Positions 42,603 through 51,108 of a stretch of 64,000 nt of DNA are shown one piece after another. This stretch comes from a virus, in IMG/VR virus record IMGVR_UViG_3300033149_003931, positions 1-64,000 of that record; one strand, written 5' to 3'. Each line of letters begins with the position of its first letter. Position 1 is the first letter of the stretch. A program made the translations under genes and the position numbers. Under the pieces are notes generated by a model. That model was not told the origin of the DNA, made no database searches, and saw only the letters and a program-made list of their open reading frames with translations.

Positions 42603-43591
42603 AATTCCTCCGGTGTTACTACCGCTGTACCCATTTTGGAAACGACTATGCCAGCAGCTTTGTTAGCGAGTTTCGCTGCATCTAAGGGTTTCATTCTCAC
42701 GGATAAAGCTAAGGTATAAACCGCAATAACAGTATCTCCCGCTCCGGTGACATCAACAATATCTTGTTTTTCCGCAGATAAATGATTAACCCCATCATCT
42801 GAGAATAGGCATACACCTTGAGAGCTCATTGTTATCAAAAGTGTTTCTAACTCATAAGTCGTTCGTATAACCGCACCACGAAATTTAAGTTGATTTATTT
42901 CATGTGAATATTTATCCTTGCCTAAAATAGCAAATTCGGTAAGATTTGGGGTTATTGCAGTAAAATGCCGGAATAATTCCAAATCTGTTTTATGCGTATC
43001 TGCCGTAACAATCTTCTTATATTGCTTCTGTAAACAACTTATATGTTGTAAAAGCTCAGGATATACAACCCCTTTGTTGTAATCTGAAATAATAATAGCA
43101 TCAAAATATCTCATATGTCTATCCAAGTTTGCATGAAGAGCCTCTTTAAATTCAAGATTCTCTTCAACAGATGTTTTATTCTCATAATCAACCCTGAGTA
43201 ATTGATGATTCTCTGAAATAAACCGAGTTTTGATACTGGTTGGAACAGTTGTGTCTTTCATTAAGAGATCAATATTAATCTTTGATAAACTCAACAAATT
43301 CTTAATAACTAAGCCCGCCGGATCATCTCCAATACGCCCAATAAGCCAAACCTTTGCTCCAAGACTACTGAGGTTTCTTGCAACATTAGTGGCCCCACCT
43401 AACCGATAATACTGTTTCTTTTTATCAAGGATTGGAATTGGCGCTTCGGGCGAGACTCGTGTTACCGAGCCTTCGATATATTCATCTAAGATCACATCTC
43501 CAATCACCAAAATTTTTTGATTAGAAAAATCAATCAGATGTCGTTTCTTATACCTTATCATAGCTTTTTTATGTTTTTGCATATCACACAT
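42593..43591 (-). CDS. PfkB sugar kinase, HldE/RfaE1-like (heptose 7-phosphate kinase type)
   Basis: Residues ~25-330 are a complete ribokinase-fold enzyme. The RVSPEAPIPIL motif (45-55) and RLGGATNVARNLSSLG (63-78) are hallmarks of the HldE kinase domain, and DVTGAGDT (280-287) carries the catalytic Asp. HldE kinase phosphorylates heptose 7-phosphate on the path to ADP-heptose. No adenylyltransferase domain is fused. With the GT9 domains at 15644 this suggests a phage heptose pathway. Confidence 0.85.
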   Translation of the reverse strand: MCDMQKHKKAMIRYKKRHLIDFSNQKILVIGDVILDEYIEGSVTRVSPEAPIPILDKKKQYYRLGGATNVARNLSSLGAKVWLIGRIGDDPAGLVIKNLLSLSKINIDLLMKDTTVPTSIKTRFISENHQLLRVDYENKTSVEENLEFKEALHANLDRHMRYFDAIIISDYNKGVVYPELLQHISCLQKQYKKIVTADTHKTDLELFRHFTAITPNLTEFAILGKDKYSHEINQLKFRGAVIRTTYELETLLITMSSQGVCLFSDDGVNHLSAEKQDIVDVTGAGDTVIAVYTLALSVRMKPLDAAKLANKAAGIVVSKMGTAVVTPEELCS

Positions 43592-43825
43592 TTATTTTCT
43601 CATTTCCTTTTCATAATAGTCAGAGTCTTTATTTAAGCGGGATTTCCCGTCTTTATTCATATTCCAAGGATCAGAAACCTCTTTCATAATCGGTAAGATT
43701 TCCTTATCCTGTTCTAAGGCTACTTTAGATTTTCGTCTTAATCTTCGATTATTTTTCCGCTTATCGAATTTTTCACTATCCCCACCATGACCAGAAAAGG
43801 GACGGTTTTTTCTTGACCTACTCAT
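43592..43825 (-). CDS. Small conserved basic protein (77 aa)
   Basis: MSRSRKNRPFSGHGGDSEKF and DKRKNNRRLRRK match a small conserved bacterial/phage family with an SRSRK start. Strongly basic. It follows a consensus promoter and is adjacent to the kinase start. No function is established. Confidence 0.68.
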   Translation of the reverse strand: MSRSRKNRPFSGHGGDSEKFDKRKNNRRLRRKSKVALEQDKEILPIMKEVSDPWNMNKDGKSRLNKDSDYYEKEMRK

Positions 43826-43835
43826 GTCTTCTCCA

Positions 43836-43864
43836 AGTATACCATATTAATTTTGATTTGTCAA
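43836..43864 (-). promoter_or_regulatory. Consensus sigma70 promoter
   Basis: TTGACA (43864-43859) and TATACT (43841-43836) on the minus strand with 17 bases between. The spacer ends ATATGG, as at 55197. It lies over the stop codon of the wHTH gene and drives 43825 leftward. Confidence 0.88.
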
Positions 43865-44127
43865 GAAATATCTTTGGCAACTCGCCAAGCAATTGCCTGA
43901 CGGCCCTCTTTCTTAACATAAGCCTTTTTGACTAAGCCTTTACCTCTAAGTTCTTTGACCCTCGGAGTAACACAATTAATTGGCAGTCCGGTAAGGTGGG
44001 CTATCTCCAAATTGGTTACCGGAAAAGGATGGTTAATTAAGGCTTTCATAACCTGTGCTTGTTGCTTATTAATCTTTCCGGTTTTAATTAAGTCTTCATA
44101 TGATATAAAAAACGTATTTTGTAACAT
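43861..44127 (-). CDS. Winged-helix DNA-binding protein (88 aa)
   Basis: INKQQAQVMKALINHPFPVT, then LEIAHLTGLPINCVTPRVKE and LRGKGLVKKAYV, form a winged helix-turn-helix of MarR-like type. AGGAGG precedes the ATG. It is a likely phage regulator, perhaps of its own promoter through the TTGAC repeats upstream. Confidence 0.8.
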   Translation of the reverse strand: MLQNTFFISYEDLIKTGKINKQQAQVMKALINHPFPVTNLEIAHLTGLPINCVTPRVKELRGKGLVKKAYVKKEGRQAIAWRVAKDIS

Positions 44128-44153
44128 TTGATTCCTCCTATTATGTGTTATAA

Positions 44154-44178
44154 TTGACGTTTAAGTCAACTTTGACTT
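44154..44178. promoter_or_regulatory. Candidate operator: alternating TTGAC/GTCAA half-sites
   Basis: TTGAC (44154), GTCAA (44165) and TTGAC (44173) alternate in orientation. AAGTCAA-CT-TTGACTT is a perfect inverted repeat. It lies ~30 bases upstream of the wHTH gene, within the end of the cupin gene. Confidence 0.45.
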
Positions 44179-44604
44179 ATATTCACCCGGGTTTAATTTC
44201 CGGGACTCTGTAATACGGTAACTGTCTTCATCTTTATGCGTCGTTGAAATCTCAAGAATTTTAGAAGCAAAAGTTCGAGAACGGAATTTATGAGCAAGAT
44301 ATGGTTTGATTCTTATTTGATCTTTGTGTTTTAAAACTCTCATCTTTATTTTGGTTAAGTCAATTGAGGCTGTGGCTTGGAGAATATTTCCCTTCACTGA
44401 CCATTTACTATCAGCAGATTTCCTTAAATCAAGATAGTATAATTCTACCTCGCCACAAAGAATATAAAATGTTTCATCTTTTTTAATATGATAGTGTAAA
44501 CTGCACTCATAACCGCTATTTAGATTGAGATATTTTGAACAGTAGAATTCAGTATTTATTAACCAATCTTCACTACCCCAGATTTTTTCAACATGGTTAA
44601 TCAT
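44161..44604 (-). CDS. Cupin-domain protein
   Basis: EKIWGSEDWLINTEFYCSKY, then CSLHYHIKKDETFYILCGEV, form the first cupin motif (H-x-H...E) with G spacing; the second half has AHKFRS. The layout is close to sugar-phosphate isomerase-like or epimerase-like small cupins. A sugar-related role fits the kinase, but the substrate is unknown. Confidence 0.7.
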   Translation of the reverse strand: MINHVEKIWGSEDWLINTEFYCSKYLNLNSGYECSLHYHIKKDETFYILCGEVELYYLDLRKSADSKWSVKGNILQATASIDLTKIKMRVLKHKDQIRIKPYLAHKFRSRTFASKILEISTTHKDEDSYRITESRKLNPGEYKSKLT

Positions 44605-44747
44605 TGATCTTCTCCTTTACTCCAATTTCTTAGAATGTTTTCTGCTTCATGAATAACACCCGAAGATTTTGATAATGTTCCCGTTATGAATAATCGGTAA
44701 TATACTGGTATTAATAGGATTGAAATTATAAAGATAATCCAGATCAT
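44601..44747 (-). CDS. Small membrane protein (48 aa)
   Basis: One hydrophobic segment (MIWIIFIISILLIPVYYRLF) followed by a soluble tail. ATGA overlap links it to the cupin gene, and its start overlaps the previous gene's stop. Confidence 0.55.
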   Translation of the reverse strand: MIWIIFIISILLIPVYYRLFITGTLSKSSGVIHEAENILRNWSKGEDQ

Positions 44748-44959
44748 GTTAATTCTTTTTTAATCATAGCATTTATTACTTCAAGAGTTTTCTTACAATA
44801 AATCTGAATGGCTTGAATTTTATGTCTATCTGAATCGAAAGTTTGAGTAATCGTTAGTATGTGTTTCATTGGTTGTACGCAGGCCGCATCTAAACTCTTT
44901 GTAAGAGCATTTTTCATCTTTGGTGTAATTTTTACTGACACGCCTAAATCTTTTCCCAT
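44744..44959 (-). CDS. Hypothetical protein (71 aa)
   Basis: A helical basic product (MGKDLGVSVKITPKMKNALT) immediately downstream of the primase-helicase gene. No family is recognised. Confidence 0.58.
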   Translation of the reverse strand: MGKDLGVSVKITPKMKNALTKSLDAACVQPMKHILTITQTFDSDRHKIQAIQIYCKKTLEVINAMIKKELT

Positions 44960-44963
44960 TAGA

Positions 44964-47171
44964 TTAACCCTCCAAATAAGTTAAAAATTGGCCTTGTTTT
45001 AAAGCCTCTGTTTCTCGCTCGTTACACTCAATTAATCTATTATTATTAAAATTAAATTTATAAAACAGTGATCCATGTTCTAAATCACCAGTTTGATTTT
45101 TTGAAACAAATAATTCAAGGATTGGATGATACTTGCCCGCATCATCTTTCCAATGATAGTTTGTATCATGTTTATTTTTTGCGGTATGGAAGTTTGAATA
45201 AATTCCTGCCACAAATCTTGCAGCATACCAAAAATCACAAGTATCCTTAATATCCTTTCCTGACGGTTTATCATTAGCGGATTTGGGTACTTCAGCCGTT
45301 GCAATCACCGGACAATTCATTTTTTGTGGAAGAGTCTTTAAATAAGAGGCTATTCGTTGAGCATTCTGCGTTGACTCTAACTCTCTTTTACCGGAGGCTC
45401 GTAAATCATGAATATTATCAATCACAAGTATAAAACGCTTTCCCCTATCCTCCGATATAGTTGAGTGAATCTTTACAAAATTATCTAAACTGTCAGTTGT
45501 TTGAATATCTGAACCGTCTTTAATAATTAGATTTTCTTTTAAAATCTGTAATTTTTTCATTCCATTAAACCATTGTTCTTCATATTTTTTATCGGGTTGA
45601 CGAATATTTCGGGAACTTAAATTAGCGGCAATACTCATTAAACGGGGAATAATTGATCTTTTTGCTCCATCATCTAATGAATAAAAAGCGACAAAGTTGT
45701 CTTTACTCTGAACAAGGTTGTAGACGAAATTAAGAAGAAACGCTGATTTACCCTGTTCTGGATGTCCGATAAATAAATATAGGGTATCCTCAAAACCACC
45801 AAATTTTTTATCAAAGATTGGAAAACCCGAAGTTCTTCCGGCAAAATTTTTATTCCAAGCCAACTCAGTAAAATCTTCTAAGAGTTCATCATAAGAATCC
45901 TTCTCCTGAACATATTGAATCATGTTGAAAGAGTCTTTATTATCACTTATATCATCAATGGATCGTGTTAGTTGTCTTTTACCAATATTTAAAACTTTCG
46001 CACACTCATTGATATAACCCTCTTTACGAATAAGATTCGGACAGCCGGCGATAAAATCATAAATTTTGTTAGCTTTGATTAGGCCCTTATCATAATTTTG
46101 TAAGAGGTAAGTAATTGCCGGAATCTTCGGAAGATTATTAAACTCCTCCAAAGTGTGCTTCTTCATATATTCATCTGGATCTGGTTTTGGTTCTCCCTCA
46201 ATAATTGGTACTTTAATAATTGAGATTTCCGTATCCAAATTCTTCATTCGTAATATAGTTCTTAAAAAGCCGTCCCGGGCCGTTCCTTTATAGAGGTTAT
46301 CCGGATCAAGAGATAATCTGATTTTCTTTAGATTCATCTCAGCAATCTTTTCTAAATTCGAGTCATTTACAACATTGGTAAGACAGGCCACGACATTCTG
46401 CTGTGGGTGTAAGGCAACGGCGTCGAATACACCTTCCACAATAGTTAGCTCCTCTTTCCCGCGAACTCTTTCAATATTAAATAAATTGCTTCCTTTAATA
46501 CAGATCTTGATATAAGGGTCATTATCCGTTGTATCAAACATTCGGATAATAATTCCAGTATATTGTTTATTCTCATCCCAGATAGGAATAACTAAACCCG
46601 ATTTATGAAATACCTGAAGTAATCTATAATCAAAGAGCATTTTAGATTCTTTGTTCATTTCCGAGGTAATATCTTCTGGGGATAAGTACCCGATTTTCCA
46701 AGCTTGGATTTTCTCTTTTGTCAATCCGCGGCGTTTATAAAAAGGAACACCTTTACTCGGGTTTGGTTTTGTGCAAGAAAGCTTATGCAGCTTTTCAAGA
46801 AAATTTCTTTGTCTTTGATAAGCCTTCTCCTTTGCTGAGTATTCATATTCCTCATCAATAGGAATCCTATATTTTTTTGCCAAATCTTTAACAACGGAAA
46901 AAAAGCTTGAACCCTTAATGGCCTTCCCCGTCTTTAAAGAGTAGACATCAAAAATATCATAAGACCTACACTCAACAAAACAATAAATCAATTTATTTTG
47001 AGAATCAGGCAAAAAGGCTGCGGAAAGCTTTCCCTCATCACCGTGATCGTGAGCCTCTGTATGCGGACATTGTACCTTAGTTCCGTTGGTTTTACAACCA
47101 AGTTCACTAAGGTATTCTGGTAATTTTGCCCGAATAAGTTCTTTTATCTTATTCAGATTTTTAATTCTCAC
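44964..47171 (-). CDS. Bifunctional primase-helicase
   Basis: A 735-residue T7 gp4-like layout. N-terminal zinc site: C35, H37, C64, C68. TOPRIM core VEGVFDAVALHP (245-256) with LSLDPDN (287-292). DnaB-like RecA domain with Walker A GHPEQGKSAF (469-478) and Walker B FILVIDNIHDL (580-590). It unwinds the fork and makes primers for phage replication. ATGA-type overlap with the upstream HNH gene. Confidence 0.92.
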   Translation of the reverse strand: MRIKNLNKIKELIRAKLPEYLSELGCKTNGTKVQCPHTEAHDHGDEGKLSAAFLPDSQNKLIYCFVECRSYDIFDVYSLKTGKAIKGSSFFSVVKDLAKKYRIPIDEEYEYSAKEKAYQRQRNFLEKLHKLSCTKPNPSKGVPFYKRRGLTKEKIQAWKIGYLSPEDITSEMNKESKMLFDYRLLQVFHKSGLVIPIWDENKQYTGIIIRMFDTTDNDPYIKICIKGSNLFNIERVRGKEELTIVEGVFDAVALHPQQNVVACLTNVVNDSNLEKIAEMNLKKIRLSLDPDNLYKGTARDGFLRTILRMKNLDTEISIIKVPIIEGEPKPDPDEYMKKHTLEEFNNLPKIPAITYLLQNYDKGLIKANKIYDFIAGCPNLIRKEGYINECAKVLNIGKRQLTRSIDDISDNKDSFNMIQYVQEKDSYDELLEDFTELAWNKNFAGRTSGFPIFDKKFGGFEDTLYLFIGHPEQGKSAFLLNFVYNLVQSKDNFVAFYSLDDGAKRSIIPRLMSIAANLSSRNIRQPDKKYEEQWFNGMKKLQILKENLIIKDGSDIQTTDSLDNFVKIHSTISEDRGKRFILVIDNIHDLRASGKRELESTQNAQRIASYLKTLPQKMNCPVIATAEVPKSANDKPSGKDIKDTCDFWYAARFVAGIYSNFHTAKNKHDTNYHWKDDAGKYHPILELFVSKNQTGDLEHGSLFYKFNFNNNRLIECNERETEALKQGQFLTYLEG

Positions 47172-47560
47172 CTATACCTCCGAGTATTTTTAGTCTTTTC
47201 TATAAATCTACAATTTGAGTATTCATAATTTCCATCAGAGTCTTCTCGATCTATGCTTGCCCAAGTTAAAAACCGGGCTTTATCCCTAAACCAGAGTTTC
47301 TTAATTTCTTCTTTAGTCAAAAGAAATTTGATCCCTCTACCACCATAATTTTTATACTGTTTATGCTTAGGATTAGTACACCTGTATTTAGCATGTCGCC
47401 AAGAATTCAACCAAGGTTGTTTAGCACGATATAATCGGTTCTTTTCTAAAAGAATTTCTTTATTTCTTCTATAGTATTCCCGAAAATAGTTTCCAAAGTA
47501 TTCTGGATAGTCTTCTCTATATTTCTTTTGATAAATTTTATACTTTGCTTTATCTCGCAC
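47168..47560 (-). CDS. HNH-like homing endonuclease (YGGRGI/SIDRED type)
   Basis: The motifs KNYGGRGIKFLLTKEEIKKL, WASIDREDSDGNYEYSNCRF and the preceding CTNPKH mark a phage HNH-related family of free-standing homing endonucleases. A paralogue lies at 58493 (YYGGKGI...SIDREDSTKDYTFDNCRFIE). The insertion point next to the primase-helicase is typical for such elements. Confidence 0.78.
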   Translation of the reverse strand: MRDKAKYKIYQKKYREDYPEYFGNYFREYYRRNKEILLEKNRLYRAKQPWLNSWRHAKYRCTNPKHKQYKNYGGRGIKFLLTKEEIKKLWFRDKARFLTWASIDREDSDGNYEYSNCRFIEKTKNTRRYR

Positions 47561-47581
47561 AGTAATTAACCTTTCACCAAA

Positions 47582-48184
47582 TTATTTAATAAAGACGAGA
47601 CCATCATCCTTACCTTCATCAAATCCGCTGTCATTCTCAAAAGCATCAGAGTAGGGGTCAGATAAGCCTTTATAAGATTTTTTCCTCCCGCTTTCCTTTG
47701 GCTGGTTGTCCCGAGAGCTTTCAAGACCATACTTGGCTCTAAGAATATCCCCTAAAGAAGTCTCATCAGGAGCTCGACCGGAGACGGGTTTACGTCCATT
47801 TTTACGGATATCCGAATCTCCTCGGGGTGGTTTCGGGTTAATTATCTTTTGAGTTGGTGCATCTGGACGCTTGGCTGTCTTAACTATAGGCTGGACTTTA
47901 GGTTTTAAAGGCTTCTGAATAACCCTTTTATCCGGTTCCTTGACCTCAACCTTTTTAACAGGTATGGGCTGGACAGGTGTTTTTACCAGAGTTACCGGAG
48001 CCTTAGTAATAACTGGTACAGGTTTTATTTCCGGAAATGGTTGAGCCTTAACAAAGGTTACAGAACCTTTTAAAATTTTTTTACAGGTGACACAATAAGT
48101 ATACTGAACGAGAATTGGCTCCGCATACTTTTTAGTGTGAACAAATTTATTTGCAAAATTTTTATGTAGACATTTTTTAGGCAT
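47582..48184 (-). CDS. Pro/Lys-rich disordered protein with N-terminal Cys/His site (200 aa)
   Basis: The N-terminus (KKCLHKNFANKFVHTKKYAE, later CVTCKK) may bind zinc. Residues ~50-115 are Pro/Lys/Val repeats (KPVPVITKAPVTLVKTPVQP); the rest is charged and disordered. A nucleic-acid-binding or scaffolding role is possible. No family is recognised. Confidence 0.6.
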   Translation of the reverse strand: MPKKCLHKNFANKFVHTKKYAEPILVQYTYCVTCKKILKGSVTFVKAQPFPEIKPVPVITKAPVTLVKTPVQPIPVKKVEVKEPDKRVIQKPLKPKVQPIVKTAKRPDAPTQKIINPKPPRGDSDIRKNGRKPVSGRAPDETSLGDILRAKYGLESSRDNQPKESGRKKSYKGLSDPYSDAFENDSGFDEGKDDGLVFIK

Positions 48185-48197
48185 CAGATTCCCCTAA

Positions 48198-48602
48198 TTA
48201 AACAATTAATTTTGACCAACTATAAATCTCTACTGTCACCTTTTCGTTAGTCTCAATATTCTGTAATTTGGATTCTCGGCCCTCTGCTTTTAGTGGAAAT
48301 TTTTTGTAATCCACAGGTTTGGCTTGATCTTTATGTTTTTCAACAGCCAAGAGAATCCCATTCAGTATTTTTCCATATAACTCTTTCATTGCAGCCTTGT
48401 CCAAAATCATTGCGGATTTTACGGTTAAGGGAATAACCGCCGCATATCCGGTACTTTGTTCAGCCACAGTAATGTGGTATGAAGGATTTCTCCCTCTAAA
48501 GGGGTTAAAATAGCAGTATGTCCTTCCATGAAACTTTGTCGTTTGAAAGATTAACTCAATAAAAGCCTCTTTACAAACAAGATTTAATTCTTGTGGCAGC
48601 AT
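48198..48602 (-). CDS. Hypothetical protein (134 aa)
   Basis: MLPQELNLVCKEAFIELIFQ starts a mixed-fold product with YCYFNPFRGRNPSYHITVAE and a Lys-rich C-terminus. It is adjacent (TAATG-type) to the next gene upstream. No family is recognised. Confidence 0.62.
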   Translation of the reverse strand: MLPQELNLVCKEAFIELIFQTTKFHGRTYCYFNPFRGRNPSYHITVAEQSTGYAAVIPLTVKSAMILDKAAMKELYGKILNGILLAVEKHKDQAKPVDYKKFPLKAEGRESKLQNIETNEKVTVEIYSWSKLIV

Positions 48603-48847
48603 TATGATCCCTCCGTATTATTTGGTCTTAATTGAAAGTCTCCATGAATTATTGCTGTTAAAAAAGATCTGTCGTTTGTGGTAATATTTTCGTCGTTTAT
48701 GATAATATTTCCGTTAGAATCAAGTATAACAACTCCACACATACCCAATTTAATATTAACCCAACAGACATTAGGGATTACTTGACCCGTCCATTGACTT
48801 ACTACAATAAACTTTTTAAAATCTGGATGATCTAGATCGATAAACAT
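48602..48847 (-). CDS. Hypothetical protein (81 aa)
   Basis: A beta-rich product (FIVVSQWTGQVIPNVCWVNI; LDSNGNIIINDENITTND) with GTGAGGAAA before the ATG. Translationally coupled to 48198. No family is recognised. Confidence 0.62.
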   Translation of the reverse strand: MFIDLDHPDFKKFIVVSQWTGQVIPNVCWVNIKLGMCGVVILDSNGNIIINDENITTNDRSFLTAIIHGDFQLRPNNTEGS

Positions 48848-48859
48848 TATTTCCTCACT

Positions 48860-48994
48860 TTATCCCAACGGGATATTTGTACACGCCCGCGTTTTTAGAG
48901 TCTCCCGATGTTCTATACGGTACGCTTCGGCATATCTCAAAGACTTAAGCTTATGTTTTAACCGATAAGCCTCTTGATACCGACTTCTCTCGAT
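48860..48994 (-). pseudogene. Coding-like remnant (44 codons, no usable start)
   Basis: The frame reads RSRYQEAYRLKHKLKSLRYA then EAYRIEHRETLK, a composition like the basic helix of HNH-type proteins such as 47168. There is no ATG or ribosome site. It may be a fragment of a homing gene, or chance. Confidence 0.3.
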
Positions 48995-49002
48995 TTAAAG
49001 CT

Positions 49003-49227
49003 CTATGTGGCCTCTTTATCCATGGACTGATACATCTCAGCCTCTTTTTTAGTTGTTTCGTAAAAACCATCACCTTTAAAAATTACCCCAGATCCGGTTC
49101 CGATAAAGCGATCTACCTCCGTAGACCCACATTTCGGACACTGCGTTTCATTTCGTTTAGACATGGGTTTAAACTCCTCATATCTATGATGACATTTTTT
49201 ACACTCATAAGGATATGTTGGGCACAT
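49003..49227 (-). CDS. FmdB-type zinc-ribbon protein (74 aa)
   Basis: YPYECKKCHHRYEEFKPMS and QCPKCGSTEVDRFIGTGSG match the FmdB/CxxC-CxxC zinc ribbon; GTGSGVIFKGDGFYETTKK continues the family pattern. Often annotated as regulatory. Its role in this phage is unknown. Confidence 0.8.
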   Translation of the reverse strand: MCPTYPYECKKCHHRYEEFKPMSKRNETQCPKCGSTEVDRFIGTGSGVIFKGDGFYETTKKEAEMYQSMDKEAT

Positions 49228-49323
49228 TTATTTTCTCCTTTAGAATAACATAATGATTTTGTAAATACCCTACAGTTAAGATTTTATGATACGTTAGCAT
49301 AACACTTCCTTATTAAGCGGGCC

Positions 49324-49794
49324 CTAGTCAACTTCTATTTCGTCTGAATTACCCGCTCCATACTTCTTTTCATCATTATTCTTGATATTCCTACAGGTAC
49401 GAATCAATTCTGTGGCTGATTCCAAACTACCCTGTAATTTATCCCTTAAACGTCTTTCTGCGGCTACGGCTAAACTAGCCTCGGGTTCCGCCGCCGCTGC
49501 GATATATTTGGCATTTTCGGCTTCGGCCTTATTCTTGAGTAACATCTTATAAGCAGCATTTTTATTCTTTACTAAACCACAAAGCTGATAATAATAGTCC
49601 GCCACGAAAGCTTTGTGTCCCGTAATCTGTTTTTGAAAATCATCGACCTTATCAACATTCTTATGATCAAGTTTTATCATCAATTTGGAACCATTTCGGA
49701 TAGCTTTTTGACTGGCCTCAGTAATCTTTTCAATCTTAACCAAAGACTTAGAGTTATCCTTATTAAATTGTTCTACTAATTTTTCTAAAGCCAT
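49324..49794 (-). CDS. Helical protein downstream of portal (156 aa)
   Basis: GGAGG sets the ATG at 49794 (MALEKLVEQFNKDNSKSLVK). The product is nearly all helix, Lys/Ala-rich with an acidic end. Its position after the portal would suit a scaffold or head-assembly factor; nothing in the sequence proves this. Confidence 0.6.
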   Translation of the reverse strand: MALEKLVEQFNKDNSKSLVKIEKITEASQKAIRNGSKLMIKLDHKNVDKVDDFQKQITGHKAFVADYYYQLCGLVKNKNAAYKMLLKNKAEAENAKYIAAAAEPEASLAVAAERRLRDKLQGSLESATELIRTCRNIKNNDEKKYGAGNSDEIEVD

Positions 49795-49824
49795 TGTATT
49801 TTCCTCCGATTTATACAATCAATT

Positions 49825-51045
49825 TTATTTCGATTTTTTCTCATCCTTAGGCTTGTCTTTCTCCGCTTTGGGCTCTAAGTTGAAAAATAATTTACGAGCT
49901 TCTGTAACAGTTAAAAGCCCTTCTTCACTACCGACTAAAAGATTTGCAATTCTGGCCCGGTCATAATTTAACTTGGTACCTAAAACCGGAGAAGTAATTT
50001 CTGTATCTAATTTCTTAAAGCCACGTCTTACCAAAACCATATTATAAATATAGGCTTCGTATTCCAAGATAGGCATGACAACATTTTCTAAGAAACGAGA
50101 TTTTTGTTCCCGAGCATTTAACGAACCAACATCTTGAACAAGGTTTAACATAAACGGAGGAACTTTGTATACAGAGGCTATCTTCAGACCAATCCATCTC
50201 TGTATCTCAATTATGTCTTTCGAGTCCCAATGGGGGATTTCTTTCAGATCAACCTCTTTATTGATCCCGAGAATCTTCGCCCCTTCGACCATTAAACCGT
50301 TAAGATATTCGATAAACTCCATTAAATCCTTTTTGTTAACACTGGCACCCTTTTTAAAGGAGATAAACGCTGGCTTATAAAAACCCCGCTTAATAAACTC
50401 AACAACCTTCTTTGTAGATTCTTTATCTGAAACAATATCATTGTAAGCACGTTCAATTGGACTACGAGCCAACGTAGAATCACTGTCAGAGTCGATAGCG
50501 AAGTGCATGAGTTCTTGATTGGTTAACTGAATCACCTCCTTAGCATCATTTTTTTTGAATTCAGAAGAGCTTCCAAGCTTTAAAAATTTATACTGTGGTG
50601 GATTATCATCCGTAAGACGCAGAGTATATCCCGGAGCCACAACGAGTTCTATGGGTTTTCCGGACTTCGATTCAATAATACAAACACCGTTACCCCATCT
50701 CAACATGTCTTTTAGATATTTTTTTCTAACCATGAAGAGTGGATCTCTTTCAGACGGGTACTTTAAAAAAGCATCAATCTTCTCATTCGTGGGAGTCGTA
50801 TATAGGGGGTATTTTACGACCTCATCAACAATAGTGTTAATACAAGTTTCGGCCCAAACCGTCGTCAGAATAAGCGCCCGAATCTGTTCAACCGAAAGAT
50901 TTATTAAAGGTTCATAAGTTGCACCTACGGTACCAAAACCTACGGCATCCTTTTTCCTGTCCCTAACCTGTTCTGTTGACTTCAACCGTGTGGAAGGTTT
51001 TTTTACCCTTCTAGTTGAAGTTGTTCTTTTCTTTTTAACAGCCAT
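49825..51045 (-). CDS. Portal protein
   Basis: GGGAGGAGA sets the ATG at 51045. After a basic N-terminus (MAVKKKRTTSTRRVKKPST), the ~406-residue product has TTVWAETCINTIVDEVVKYP, KDMLRWGNGVCIIES, ELMHFAIDSDSDSTLARSPI and KVPPFMLNLVQDVGSLNARE, the portal pattern of the HK97-like group. It forms the dodecameric vertex ring through which terminase packages DNA. It follows the large terminase. Confidence 0.87.
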   Translation of the reverse strand: MAVKKKRTTSTRRVKKPSTRLKSTEQVRDRKKDAVGFGTVGATYEPLINLSVEQIRALILTTVWAETCINTIVDEVVKYPLYTTPTNEKIDAFLKYPSERDPLFMVRKKYLKDMLRWGNGVCIIESKSGKPIELVVAPGYTLRLTDDNPPQYKFLKLGSSSEFKKNDAKEVIQLTNQELMHFAIDSDSDSTLARSPIERAYNDIVSDKESTKKVVEFIKRGFYKPAFISFKKGASVNKKDLMEFIEYLNGLMVEGAKILGINKEVDLKEIPHWDSKDIIEIQRWIGLKIASVYKVPPFMLNLVQDVGSLNAREQKSRFLENVVMPILEYEAYIYNMVLVRRGFKKLDTEITSPVLGTKLNYDRARIANLLVGSEEGLLTVTEARKLFFNLEPKAEKDKPKDEKKSK

Positions 51046-51108
51046 TAGCTTTCTCCTCCCATTGTTTTGCACAAAGTGTTTGTTTCTTTTTGTCTTTATA
51101 TGGCATAA

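Noticed and set aside
44140-44169. TTGACT-18-CATAAT promoter for the wHTH gene
   Set aside because: The -10 would abut the ribosome site, putting the transcript start after it.
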